Positions 9,743-18,483 are shown, counted from the stretch's first letter. The stretch: DNA of 64,000 nt from Caldicellulosiruptoraceae bacterium PP1 (GCA_041320695.1 JBGGOQ010000005.1:86118-150117); one strand, 5' to 3'. Translations and numbers: made by a program. The notes: generated by a model not told the origin, from the sequence alone.

Positions 9743-10999
9743 ATGCCAAAATATTTGATTGAAGGTGGGAGAAAATTAAGTGGTTCAATAAGACTGCATG
9801 GAGCAAAAAATGCAATTCTTCCAATAATGGCTGCAGCAATATTATCAGATAAGCCAATACTTATTGAAGATGTTTTACCGCTTGAAGATATAAAGGTATT
9901 AAATAACATTATGGAAATAATAGGCGTAAATACAAAATTAGATGAGACCAGTAGTACAATTCAAATACAAAATTTAGGTATTAAAAACACAAATGTTAGT
10001 ACTCAATTAGTAAATAAATTAAGAGCCTCTATTTTATTGCTTGGTAGTATACTTGCAAGAGAAAAAAAGGTTTCGATTGTACTTCCTGGTGGGTGCAATA
10101 TTGGAGCAAGGCCAATTGATTTGCACATTAAAGGATTAAGTCTTTTAGGTGCAGAAATAAAGATTAATCAAGGGATTATAGAAGCAAAAGCCAAAAAGTT
10201 AAGAGGAAATAAAATTTATCTTGATTTTCCTTCAGTTGGGGCAACAGAAAATATAATGATAGCTGCAACGTATGCTGAGGGTGAAACCATAATAGAAAAT
10301 GCAGCAACAGAGCCTGAGATTGTTTGTCTTGCTAATTTTCTGAATACATTAGGTGCAAAAATTTGGGGTGCAGGCACAGACACAATAAGAATAATTGGTG
10401 TTGACAGTTTAAACGGTGGAACATTTGCACCAATACCTGATAGAATTGAAGCAGGAACATATATGGCATTGGTTTCAGCAACTGGAGGAAATATTAGAAT
10501 AGAAAATGTAATAATAGATCATATAAGATCAATTATTGCAAAATTGAGTGAATGTGGTGTCAAAGTAACTGAAGGTGAAAACTATGTTGTTGTGAATGCA
10601 CAGGAAAAACTAAAGGCAACAGACATAAAAACATTACCTTATCCGGGATTTCCCACTGACATGCAAGCACAAATAATGGCAATGTTAACATGTGCTAAAG
10701 GAACAAGTATGATAATAGAAACAATATTTGAGAACAGATATCAACACGCTTGTGAACTTGTGAAAATGGGTGCTAATATAAAAATTGATGGTAGAGTAGC
10801 TATTGTAGAAGGAGTAAAAAAGTTATCAGGCACAAATGTAAAGGCACAAGATTTACGAGGTGGAGCAGCACTTGTAATAGCAGGCCTTATTGCTGATGGA
10901 ATAACTGAGGTGGATGAAATTAATCATATTGATAGAGGCTATTATAATATGGACAAGATAATAAATAGTATTGGAGGTAAGATAGAAAGAATTGACTAG
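9743..10999 (+). CDS. murA: UDP-N-acetylglucosamine 1-carboxyvinyltransferase (MurA)
   Basis: 418 aa, full length. It catalyses the first committed step of peptidoglycan synthesis, transferring enolpyruvate from PEP to UDP-GlcNAc in the cytosol. The N-terminal 'RLHGAKNAILPIMAAA' and the active-site loop PGGCNIGARPIDLHIKG are diagnostic. The catalytic cysteine is Cys118, the residue alkylated by fosfomycin in the family. C-terminal 'PYPGFPTDMQAQIMAMLTCAKG' and 'DLRGGAALVIAGL' are also conserved. It stands alone here, in front of a metal-regulation operon. Confidence 0.96.
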   Translation: MPKYLIEGGRKLSGSIRLHGAKNAILPIMAAAILSDKPILIEDVLPLEDIKVLNNIMEIIGVNTKLDETSSTIQIQNLGIKNTNVSTQLVNKLRASILLLGSILAREKKVSIVLPGGCNIGARPIDLHIKGLSLLGAEIKINQGIIEAKAKKLRGNKIYLDFPSVGATENIMIAATYAEGETIIENAATEPEIVCLANFLNTLGAKIWGAGTDTIRIIGVDSLNGGTFAPIPDRIEAGTYMALVSATGGNIRIENVIIDHIRSIIAKLSECGVKVTEGENYVVVNAQEKLKATDIKTLPYPGFPTDMQAQIMAMLTCAKGTSMIIETIFENRYQHACELVKMGANIKIDGRVAIVEGVKKLSGTNVKAQDLRGGAALVIAGLIADGITEVDEINHIDRGYYNMDKIINSIGGKIERID

Positions 11000-11023
11000 T
11001 CGATTAATTTTTTTTATAATTAA

Positions 11024-11046
11024 TATGCAAATGCAAATAATTTGCA
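11024..11046. promoter_or_regulatory. candidate Fur/Zur-family operator
   Basis: Upstream of the Fur-type gene lies a cluster of TGCAAAT-like half sites. The core is the near-perfect palindrome GCAAAT-A-ATTTGC at 11033-11045, preceded by ATGCAAAT. It overlaps the leader just before the Fur gene's start at 11063, a typical position for autoregulation. Assignment is from position and symmetry only. Confidence 0.45.
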
Positions 11047-11062
11047 AATGGGGTTAATTATA

Positions 11063-11503
11063 ATGAATAATATACAAAAAAATGATATTGATAAAATTCT
11101 AAAACAATATGATTTAAAGGTTACAACAAAAAGGATTTATGTTTTATTTGAATTTTTGAATAACAATAAAAGTATTAGTGCTGAAGAAGTTTATATTAAT
11201 TTAAACTCTAAAGGTATAAAGATTAATTTGGCAACTGTTTATAGAATAATTGAAATATTTGTTCAAAAAGGACTATTGGTTAAAAGTTGTATTGTTGATA
11301 GAAAATGCTTATACCATATCAAAGATAAAGAACATTATCATTTTTTTGTTTGTATTAAATGTAATAAAAAAAGTGAAATAAATCAATGTTTTATTGAGGA
11401 GATTGAAATGAGCCTTAAACAAAAAAATTACACTGTTTTATCTCATAATATGGAAATATATGGCATATGTGATTTGTGTGGAGGTAGCAATAATGAAGAT
11501 TAG
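11063..11503 (+). CDS. Fur-family metalloregulator (Zur/Fur/PerR type)
   Basis: 146 aa from ATG 11063. A winged helix occupies ~15-80 ('LKVTTKRIYVLFEFLNN...SAEEVYINLNSKGIKINLATVYRIIEIFVQKGLL'). The dimerisation/metal domain carries EHYHFFVCIKCNKK and a C-terminal CDLCGG, i.e. the two CxxC pairs of a structural zinc site. Its last 11 bases overlap the start of the metal-binding lipoprotein gene, and the ABC ATPase and permease follow. It is therefore most likely a Zur-like repressor of zinc (or manganese) uptake; the metal cannot be decided from sequence. Confidence 0.85.
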   Translation: MNNIQKNDIDKILKQYDLKVTTKRIYVLFEFLNNNKSISAEEVYINLNSKGIKINLATVYRIIEIFVQKGLLVKSCIVDRKCLYHIKDKEHYHFFVCIKCNKKSEINQCFIEEIEMSLKQKNYTVLSHNMEIYGICDLCGGSNNED

Positions 11504-12350
11504 AAAATTTTTTATCATTTCTTTCTTATTAATTTTTAGTTTAATATTTACGTCTTGTAAACAACAGACAACACAAAAAAGTATATGGACAACAATATAC
11601 CCTATTTATTCTATAACAAAGATTATTGCTCAAGATAAAATAGAAGTATACAAGGTTATAAAAGATGGTGCTGAGGTTCATTCATTTGAGCCAACAACAA
11701 AAGACATTGCAAAAATGTCAGATTCTCTTGGTGTTTTTTATATAGGACTAATTGATGATTGGGCAAAAAAATCTTTAGATGGAACCCAAACAAAGGTCTA
11801 TAAAGTATCAAAAGGTATTGATATTCAAAACTATGATCCACATATATGGAATTCACCAAAAAATGCGATTATTTTAGCAAAAAACATTAAAGATGCCTTA
11901 TCACAAATTGATAAAGATAATGCCTTATTCTATCAAAAGAATTTTTACAAATTTCAAAAAGAAATGTTATCTATTGATAAAGAGTTAAAAAAAATATCTT
12001 TAAAAGCAAAAAATAAAGTTTTTTTAATATCTCATCCTTCTTTTGGATATTTGGCAAATGAGTATAATTTAGTTCAATATTCAATTACAGGATTAAACGA
12101 AGAAGAAGAACCTTCTCCTGCTAAAATTAGAGAGATTATTAAATTAATAAAACAAAAGAATATTAGGTATCTTTTATATGATCCAAACGAAAATATTAAT
12201 ATCATAAAGCCTATTATTAATGAAACAAAGATAAAGACAGTAGAAGTTTATGGAATGGGTGTTAGCTCTTCTGATATGTCAAAAAATCAAACATATATTG
12301 GTTTAATGAAAAAAAATCTTTTGGCAATTAAGAAAGCATTGCTTGAGTAA
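11493..12350 (+). CDS. zinc/manganese ABC transporter substrate-binding lipoprotein (ZnuA-like)
   Basis: 285 aa from ATG 11493 with GAGGT RBS inside the regulator gene. The signal peptide ends in a lipobox (FTSC), giving a membrane-anchored lipoprotein. The cluster A-I metal ligands are visible as histidines in AEVHSFEPTTKD, YDPHIWNSP and ISHPSFGYLANEY, plus a C-terminal acidic ligand. The usual His-rich flexible loop of ZnuA is absent, which leaves manganese as an alternative substrate. It forms a complete importer with the next two genes under the adjacent Fur-type regulator. Confidence 0.88.
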   Translation: MKIRKFFIISFLLIFSLIFTSCKQQTTQKSIWTTIYPIYSITKIIAQDKIEVYKVIKDGAEVHSFEPTTKDIAKMSDSLGVFYIGLIDDWAKKSLDGTQTKVYKVSKGIDIQNYDPHIWNSPKNAIILAKNIKDALSQIDKDNALFYQKNFYKFQKEMLSIDKELKKISLKAKNKVFLISHPSFGYLANEYNLVQYSITGLNEEEEPSPAKIREIIKLIKQKNIRYLLYDPNENINIIKPIINETKIKTVEVYGMGVSSSDMSKNQTYIGLMKKNLLAIKKALLE

Positions 12351-12363
12351 GGGAGTATATTAT

Positions 12364-13125
12364 ATGATAATGATTAAAAATGTTTCCTATGATATTGGTG
12401 AAAAGAGGATACTTAATGAAATTTCTGTGGATATAAAGGATGGGAGATTCACAGCTATTGTTGGCCCCAATGGTTCTGGTAAAAGTACTCTGTTAAATAT
12501 AATAGCTGGCATTTATAAACCTACAAAAGGCCAAGTAATAATTTTTGACAAGAGAGAATTATCAAAAAAGGATAGAGTGAAAATCTCATATGTTCAGCAA
12601 AAAGCTACCAGTTTTAACATGTCATTTCCTATAAGCGTGTTAGAAGCAACATTACTTGGTTTGGTACCTAAGAAAAAATTATTCCAAAGATATAGTAAAA
12701 ATGATATTGAAAAAGCAAAAGAAATACTTGAAATGTTAGAACTATACCAATATAAAGATAAATCCTTAGGTAAATTATCAGGAGGTCAACAACAAAGAGT
12801 GTTTATTGCAAGAGCATTAATTTCAGAACCTCAACTACTTTTATTAGATGAACCAACTGTAGGAATAGATTCAAAATCAGAGGAGATTCTATATAGTATT
12901 CTTGCAAAGATTAAAGAAAAAGGGACAACAATAGTTATGGTAACACATGATATCTTCGCAGTTACGAAAAATGCTGATGAAGTAATTTGTATGGGGGAAG
13001 GGCAGATATATACAGCGTGCAGTATAAATGATTTTTCTCCTTCAAAGTATGAAAAACTCTATAAATATGATGTTAAAAAGCTATCACATAAACATTCACA
13101 TTACCATGTAAAAAAGGATGATTAA
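12364..13125 (+). CDS. metal ABC transporter ATP-binding protein with His-rich tail
   Basis: About 253 aa from ATG 12364 (GGGAG RBS; ATG 12370 also possible). Walker A is VGPNGSGKST, the signature LSGGQQQRVFIARAL, Walker B LLLLDEP, and the H-loop TH. The C-terminus ends in a histidine cluster (KLSHKHSHYHVKKDD) that could bind the transported metal and act as a sensor or store; this is inference. It powers the ZnuABC-type importer and sits three bases before the permease gene. Confidence 0.9.
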   Translation: MIMIKNVSYDIGEKRILNEISVDIKDGRFTAIVGPNGSGKSTLLNIIAGIYKPTKGQVIIFDKRELSKKDRVKISYVQQKATSFNMSFPISVLEATLLGLVPKKKLFQRYSKNDIEKAKEILEMLELYQYKDKSLGKLSGGQQQRVFIARALISEPQLLLLDEPTVGIDSKSEEILYSILAKIKEKGTTIVMVTHDIFAVTKNADEVICMGEGQIYTACSINDFSPSKYEKLYKYDVKKLSHKHSHYHVKKDD

Positions 13126-13127
13126 AT

Positions 13128-13925
13128 ATGTTAAGTTATGCATTTATGCAAAGGGCATTATTAGCTGGATTTTTTATTTCAATTATAGCTCCATTTATTG
13201 GTTCGTTTACAACACTAAAAAGGTTCTCTCAGATTGGTGATTCATTATCACATACTGCAATAGTAGGTGTCGCAGCTTCATTATTGCTAAGCATAAATCC
13301 AATTATAGGGTCAATAATAGCAACAATAATATTTTCTTTACTTCTTTATTATATAAAAGGCAAATTCATAAGATATGCTGAGATTTCATTATCATTAGTT
13401 TCTGTAATTGCACTTGCTTTAGCTTCAGTATTATTTGGTATTATGAAAAGTTCAGCAAATGTAATGAGTTTTCTTTTTGGAAGTATTGTCTTAGTGAATT
13501 GGATTGATGTGGCAGTTATTGTAACCATATCAATAATATCTTTTGTTATTTTATTTGGACTCAAGAATAAGCTTTTGTACACAACTTTTGATGAGATAGG
13601 AGCTAAGGTTTCTGGAATAAATACAGAATTTTTTGAAATTGTTCTAAACATTTTAACAGCACTAATTATTGCAGTATCAGTTAGAATTATTGGAGGGCTT
13701 TTAATCTCAGCTTTACTTGTATTTCCAGTTGCAATATCAATGCAGATTGCATCAAATTTCAAAAGGCTTTTGATTTTTTCTACAATTACATCAATAGTAA
13801 GCGTTTTATCAGGGATTATTCTCTCTTATTATTTTGATATACCACCAGGTGGAAGTATTATACTAGTTTTTATTGCAATTTCAATAATTATCGAAATATA
13901 TAAAAAGCTTATTAGAAAGGAATAA
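13128..13925 (+). CDS. metal ABC transporter permease (ZnuB-like)
   Basis: 265 aa with about eight hydrophobic segments and the ABC-3 family pattern ('FTTLKRFSQIGDSLSHTAIVGVAASLLL', 'VRIIGGLLISALLVFPVAISMQIA'). It forms the transmembrane pore for Zn2+ or Mn2+ with the preceding ATPase and lipoprotein. Tight spacing on both sides shows one operon. Confidence 0.92.
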   Translation: MLSYAFMQRALLAGFFISIIAPFIGSFTTLKRFSQIGDSLSHTAIVGVAASLLLSINPIIGSIIATIIFSLLLYYIKGKFIRYAEISLSLVSVIALALASVLFGIMKSSANVMSFLFGSIVLVNWIDVAVIVTISIISFVILFGLKNKLLYTTFDEIGAKVSGINTEFFEIVLNILTALIIAVSVRIIGGLLISALLVFPVAISMQIASNFKRLLIFSTITSIVSVLSGIILSYYFDIPPGGSIILVFIAISIIIEIYKKLIRKE

Positions 13926-13929
13926 TAAT

Positions 13930-14094
13930 ATGAAAAAATTTGATTCAAAAGGATTTATAACAGGTTTTATAATTGTTTTTATTATCAGTATTTTATTTTA
14001 TTTTTTAAGTTTTTATATAAAGTCCTCAATTTTAATTTATGTGTTTGCATTTATAATTTTATTTATTTCAATTTTTGCAGCATTAAAACCATAA
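13930..14094 (+). CDS. 54-aa two-span membrane protein of the metal-import operon
   Basis: A short gene starting four bases after the permease stop, preceded by the RBS-like AAAGGAATAATA. The product (MKKFDSKGFITGFIIVFIIS...) has two hydrophobic spans (~9-27 and ~33-50) and ends in ALKP. It is followed at once by a strong terminator, so it lies inside the operon. I do not recognise the family; a role as an accessory subunit of the importer is only suggested by position. Confidence 0.6.
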   Translation: MKKFDSKGFITGFIIVFIISILFYFLSFYIKSSILIYVFAFIILFISIFAALKP

Positions 14095-14127
14095 AAAAAC
14101 CTCTTCTAAATAGATAGAGGTTTTTGT
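14095..14127. terminator. bidirectional terminator
   Basis: Stem AAAAACCTCT (14095-14104) pairs with AGAGGTTTTT (14116-14125), giving a U-tract on both strands. It separates the metal-import operon from the convergent permease gene. Confidence 0.85.
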
Positions 14128-14139
14128 AAACAAATACTA

Positions 14140-15441
14140 TTAATAATATCTTAATACAATATATATTGTTGATATAATTATTGATATTAGCATTACTGGA
14201 AATCCAATCTTTAAATATTTACCAAATGAAATATTAATACCTTCTTCTTTAAGCATGCCAATTGTAACTACATTAGCAGAAGCACCAATTGAAGTTCCAT
14301 TGCCGCCAAGGCAAGCACCTAAGGCAAGAGCCCACCAAAATGGATAAATGTCCATTCCAGATATCTCACCAGTTATCTTGATAAGAGGAATCATAGTTGC
14401 AGTAAAGGGTATATTGTCCAAAAAAGCAGAGGCAATTGCTGCTAACCATAATATAGATATTGCAGTAACAATTTCATTTCCATTAGTAATACTTAGCAAT
14501 TTTTCTGCTAACATCTTAATAACTCCAGTCTCTTCTAATGCACCTACCATTACAAATAAACCTATAAAAAAGAAAATTGTTTCCCATTCAACCTCTTTAA
14601 ATATTTTAACTGGTTCAAAACCACTTAAAATCATTAGTAATGCTGCAGCAAATAATGCTATTGTGGCACTTTCTAAATGTATTTGGCTGTGAAAAATAAA
14701 ACCTAATATTGCTATAAAAAGAACAAATAATGATTTTATTAACAATTTATTATCTTTTATTAGATTATCTTCTGATAAGCCTTCTAACAACTGACTATTA
14801 GATTTTGATTTCTTAAGGTCATTTTTATAAATTAATGAGAAAATAAAAATGGTGACAATCAATATAAATATTGATATTAGGCTAAGGTTATTTGCAAATT
14901 CAATAAAATCAAGTTTTACTTGACTTCCAATTAATATATTTGGTGGGTCACCAATCATTGTTGCAGTTCCACCAATATTTGATGCAAAAATAACTGTAAT
15001 TGCTAATGGAATTGGGTTAATATTTAGTTTACGTGCAATATAAATCATAACAGGGGTAATTAATAAAACTGTTGTTACATTATCTAAAAAAGCTGAAAAA
15101 AAGGCAGTTATAATTGATAAGAGAACCATAATAACAATAGGGTTACCTTTTGAAATTTTTGCTGATTTAACTGCTAAATATTCAAAAAGACCTGATTCTT
15201 TTAATATTCCTACTACTATCATCATACCTATTAAGAAAAAAATGGTATTAAAATCTATATACTCTTCAATAGCTTTCTCTTGACTTACAATTCCTAATGC
15301 AATCATTAATACAGCTCCAAATATTGCAATAGCAGCTTTATTTACTTTTTCAGTGGCAATAAAAATATAGATAATAACAAAAATGACACTTGCTAAAACA
15401 TAACTTTGCACATCAGCACCTCCAAATAAATTAGTAAACAA
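14140..15441 (-). CDS. ArsB/NhaD-type ion permease
   Basis: 433 aa, about 11-12 membrane spans in two related halves. The repeated family motifs are 'AFFSAFLDNVTTVLLITPV' and 'AIASAFLDNIPFTATMIPL', with 'GGTATMIGDPPNILIGS' and 'GGNGTSIGASANVV' as the matching second motifs. The family includes arsenite pumps, NhaD Na+/H+ antiporters and the P protein. The sequence does not name the ion. Position next to a c-di-AMP-controlled osmolyte operon makes Na+/H+ exchange attractive, but that is inference. Confidence 0.85.
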   Translation of the reverse strand: MFTNLFGGADVQSYVLASVIFVIIYIFIATEKVNKAAIAIFGAVLMIALGIVSQEKAIEEYIDFNTIFFLIGMMIVVGILKESGLFEYLAVKSAKISKGNPIVIMVLLSIITAFFSAFLDNVTTVLLITPVMIYIARKLNINPIPLAITVIFASNIGGTATMIGDPPNILIGSQVKLDFIEFANNLSLISIFILIVTIFIFSLIYKNDLKKSKSNSQLLEGLSEDNLIKDNKLLIKSLFVLFIAILGFIFHSQIHLESATIALFAAALLMILSGFEPVKIFKEVEWETIFFFIGLFVMVGALEETGVIKMLAEKLLSITNGNEIVTAISILWLAAIASAFLDNIPFTATMIPLIKITGEISGMDIYPFWWALALGACLGGNGTSIGASANVVTIGMLKEEGINISFGKYLKIGFPVMLISIIISTIYIVLRYY

Positions 15442-15470
15442 ATAAAATAAGAAAAATTCTTGAATGTATG

Positions 15471-15499
15471 TTGAATATTTATTATTTATTTGATATACT
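15471..15499 (+). promoter_or_regulatory. sigma-A type promoter of the c-di-AMP riboswitch operon
   Basis: TTGAAT (15471-15476) and TATACT (15494-15499) are separated by 17 bases, predicting a start near 15506, about 25 bases before the riboswitch core. It lies outside the divergent permease gene. Confidence 0.7.
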
Positions 15500-15529
15500 T
15501 ATATCATAAAATTGAATAAACTGTCAACA

Positions 15530-15665
15530 AGCTGAATTCCTGCAAAACGGACAGGATACGGGGGAACCAAATTTAGGGGTGAATCGGTTTTTATACCGTA
15601 GGGCTAAATTCCTTTCGGCCCGAATCCGTCAGCTAACCTCGGAAGCTTTGGAAGGAAAGGAGGGT
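15530..15665 (+). ncRNA. cyclic-di-AMP riboswitch (ydaO-yuaA class)
   Basis: Conserved blocks of the ydaO class appear in order: GGATACGGGGGAACC, AGGGGTGAATC, ACCGTAGGGC, GGCCCGAATCCGTCAGC and TAACCTCGGAAGC. The class binds two c-di-AMP molecules and normally switches downstream expression off when the ligand is abundant. It is followed by an intrinsic terminator and then by the aminomutase gene. In other species it controls osmolyte, K+ and cell-wall genes, which fits the downstream prediction. Confidence 0.95.
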
Positions 15666-15690
15666 GTAGTATACCTATTTTTGCCTTTAA

Positions 15691-15718
15691 AGCGACCGGG
15701 TTCGGTCGCTTTTTTTTT
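15691..15718 (+). terminator. riboswitch expression-platform terminator
   Basis: Stem AGCGACCG (15691-15698) and CGGTCGCT (15703-15710) with a GGTT loop, followed by nine T residues. It lies between the c-di-AMP aptamer and the aminomutase gene, so ligand binding can control read-through. Confidence 0.9.
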
Positions 15719-15857
15719 AACGCATAGGAAATTATATACAGTATAGTTTTAAAAATTTAATACAATTTCGGTATATGCATTTCAAAAAAGTCAACCTTAA
15801 TTTTAATCTTTTATGAAAATGGAAGACTTTTTTATTATCTTAGGAGGTGAATTATGA

Positions 15858-17069
15858 ATGATTAAGAATGAAGTTGAAAGTAGATTTTATAGACTCAAAG
15901 CAGAGATAGATGACTATCTAAGTATAGTAAATAAAATTAAAACAGGTCTAGATGAAAAAGATAAAATTGAATATCAAAAAAGAAAGATACTAAAATTACT
16001 TGGTGCAACACAGAATGATTGGTCAAATTACAAATGGCAAATAGCTAATAGATTTTCAAACCCTCATAGCTTTAAGGACATAATTGGTTTAAATACGCAG
16101 GAAGTGATTGATATAGAAAATGTATCAAAAAGATATAGATTTGCAGTATCACCATATTATTTATCATTAATTGAACCTAATAATGAGAACTGCCCAATTA
16201 GAATGCAATCTATTCCAAGTATTAAAGAACTTAATGATGAGGGCGAGCTAGATCCAATGAATGAGGCTGAAACATCTCCAACCGAGATTATTACTCAAAG
16301 GTATCCTGATAGGTTAATTGTAAAAGTTACAAATGTTTGTGGAATGTTTTGTAGATTTTGTCAACGTAGAAGACTAATTGGTGAGATAGATAAACATGCG
16401 TCAAAAGAAAGTATTATTGAAGCTATTGAATACATTAGACAAAACAAAAACATAAGAGATGTATTAATTACTGGTGGTGATTCGTTTTTATTATCAGACT
16501 CAGAGATAGAATGGATTTTAAAAGAGCTTAGAAGTATAAAACATGTTGAAATAATTAGATTTGGGACAAGAACACCTGTAACTTTGCCACAAAGAATAAC
16601 AAATGAGCTTGTTAGTATTCTCAATAAATATCATCCGATATATGTAAATACTCACTTCAATCATCCAAAAGAAATAACACAGGATTCACAAAGAGCAATT
16701 GAAATGCTTGCTGATGCTGGAATTCCACTAGGTAATCAGATGGTTTTGTTAAAAGGAATAAACAATGATAATTTCATTGTTAGAAAACTCAATCAGGAGC
16801 TTTTGAAAATTAGAGTTAAGCCATATTATATATTTCATCCAAAAAGGGTTAAAGGAACATCACATTTTTGGCTTTCTATTCAAGAAGGACTAGAAATTAT
16901 GGAAAGTTTAAGAGGCAGGACATCTGGTATGGCTGTTCCTACCTATATATTAAATGCACCAAAAGGTATGGGAAAAACACCACTTCTACCAAATTATCTA
17001 CTATATATAGGCAAAGGTAGAGCAGTTTTAAGAAATTGGCAGGGAAAGATGTTTGAAATTGAGAACTGA
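15858..17069 (+). CDS. eam: glutamate 2,3-aminomutase (KamA family radical SAM enzyme)
   Basis: 403 aa from ATG 15858, directly after TAGGAGGTGA. Radical SAM cysteines are C161, C165 and C168 in VCGMFCRFCQRRR; the PLP lysine is K373 (NAPKGMGK). In lysine 2,3-aminomutase two aspartates hold the substrate epsilon-amine. Here those positions are K329 (FHPKRVKG) and N366 (YILNAPKG), the same replacements described for Clostridium difficile glutamate 2,3-aminomutase. The predicted reaction is L-glutamate to beta-glutamate, a compatible solute. The c-di-AMP riboswitch upstream supports an osmotic role. Lysine 2,3-aminomutase is the alternative, less likely; no acetyltransferase (ablB) is adjacent. 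Confidence 0.85.
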   Translation: MIKNEVESRFYRLKAEIDDYLSIVNKIKTGLDEKDKIEYQKRKILKLLGATQNDWSNYKWQIANRFSNPHSFKDIIGLNTQEVIDIENVSKRYRFAVSPYYLSLIEPNNENCPIRMQSIPSIKELNDEGELDPMNEAETSPTEIITQRYPDRLIVKVTNVCGMFCRFCQRRRLIGEIDKHASKESIIEAIEYIRQNKNIRDVLITGGDSFLLSDSEIEWILKELRSIKHVEIIRFGTRTPVTLPQRITNELVSILNKYHPIYVNTHFNHPKEITQDSQRAIEMLADAGIPLGNQMVLLKGINNDNFIVRKLNQELLKIRVKPYYIFHPKRVKGTSHFWLSIQEGLEIMESLRGRTSGMAVPTYILNAPKGMGKTPLLPNYLLYIGKGRAVLRNWQGKMFEIEN

Positions 17070-17106
17070 AAAATTGAGATTATTAATTAAGAAAGGATGT
17101 TAAGAT

Positions 17107-18483
17107 ATGAATGTCAAATTTAATAAAAAAACTAAGATGCTTGAGATTGAATATCAGTTTAGAGAAGTAACTGAACCTAATTTGTTTAGAAATATATATC
17201 CTTATAATGAGGTTCCAAGACTTGTTTTTAATCATAGAAATGTTCCAATGAATATACCAGATAGACTATATATTACTGATACAACATTTAGAGATGGTCA
17301 ACAAGCAAGATCACCATATACTGTAGAACAGATCTGTAGAATTTATGATTATCTACATGAACTTGATAATGGTAGTGGTATCATTTTGCATACAGAGTTT
17401 TTTGTTTATTCAAAACAGGATAGAGAAGCTGTCATTAAATGTCTAGAAAAAGGCTATGATTTTCCAAAGGTTACTGCATGGATTAGAGCAAAAAAGGAGG
17501 ATTTTGAGTTAGCAAAAGATATTGGAATAAAAGAAACAGGAATATTAGTTTCATGTTCAGATTATCACATTTTCAAGAAACTTAAAATGACCAGAAGTGA
17601 AGCAATAAAGACTTATCTTTCTGTTGTATCTCAAGCAATGGAGGCTGGAATAACCCCTAGATGTCACTTTGAGGATATAACTAGAGCAGATTTTTATGGG
17701 TTTGTGCTACCCTTTATTAATGAACTTATGAATCTTTCAAAACAATCAGGAGTTCCAGTAAAGATTAGAGCTTGTGATACCTTAGGATTGGGTTCTCCTA
17801 TACCTGGAGTATCTATGCCAAGAAGTGTTCCTCAAATAATATATGGCCTAGTAAATTATGGTGAGGTTCCATCCGAACATTTAGAATGGCATGGACATAA
17901 TGATTTTCATAAAGCTGTTATAAATTCAACAATGGCGTGGTTATATGGAGCTTCTATGGTTAACACATCTATATTTGGCATTGGTGAAAGAACAGGTAAC
18001 ACACCACTTGAAGCAATGGTTATGGAATATATTCAATTAAGAGGAAGTTCTGACGGTATGAATGTTAAGGTAATAACAGAAATTGCTGAATACTTTCAGA
18101 AAGAATTAGGATATCAAATACCACCTATGACTCCATTTGTAGGTGAAAACTTTAATGCTACAAGAGCTGGTATACATGCAGATGGAATTCTTAAAGACGA
18201 GGAGATATATAATATTTTTGATACAACAACTCTACTTGGGAAACCACCCAAAGTTATTGTAGATGCTTACTCTGGACTTGCAGGTATAGCAGCATGGCTT
18301 ACACAGTATTATAAGACAAAAGGAATAGATGCTATTGTTGATAAAAAAGACCCTATTGTATTAAAGCTAAAAGAGTGGGTTGATGAACAGTATAAAAATG
18401 GGAGAACCACTGCCATAAGTGATGAAGAACTTGACAGTCAATTAAATAGTATTGTTGAAAAAAAAGATAATTATTATTTATAA
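17107..18483 (+). CDS. DRE-TIM acyltransferase, probable Re-citrate synthase
   Basis: 458 aa. The TIM-barrel HMGL-like signature DTTFRDGQQARSPYT and the metal-binding EWHGHNDFHKAV place it in the isopropylmalate/homocitrate/Re-citrate synthase superfamily. There is no C-terminal LeuA regulatory domain, and the long N-terminal extension resembles the Clostridium kluyveri type Re-citrate synthase (oxaloacetate + acetyl-CoA to citrate). It lies 37 bases after the glutamate aminomutase with RBS AAGGATG, so both are probably controlled by the riboswitch. Citrate leads to 2-oxoglutarate and glutamate, the aminomutase substrate. Homocitrate or isopropylmalate synthase remain alternatives. Confidence 0.65.
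   Translation: MNVKFNKKTKMLEIEYQFREVTEPNLFRNIYPYNEVPRLVFNHRNVPMNIPDRLYITDTTFRDGQQARSPYTVEQICRIYDYLHELDNGSGIILHTEFFVYSKQDREAVIKCLEKGYDFPKVTAWIRAKKEDFELAKDIGIKETGILVSCSDYHIFKKLKMTRSEAIKTYLSVVSQAMEAGITPRCHFEDITRADFYGFVLPFINELMNLSKQSGVPVKIRACDTLGLGSPIPGVSMPRSVPQIIYGLVNYGEVPSEHLEWHGHNDFHKAVINSTMAWLYGASMVNTSIFGIGERTGNTPLEAMVMEYIQLRGSSDGMNVKVITEIAEYFQKELGYQIPPMTPFVGENFNATRAGIHADGILKDEEIYNIFDTTTLLGKPPKVIVDAYSGLAGIAAWLTQYYKTKGIDAIVDKKDPIVLKLKEWVDEQYKNGRTTAISDEELDSQLNSIVEKKDNYYL

Noticed and set aside
13349..13762. Long minus-strand frame opposite the metal permease gene
   Set aside because: Shadow of the permease gene; composition mirrors the membrane protein on the other strand and no RBS is present.
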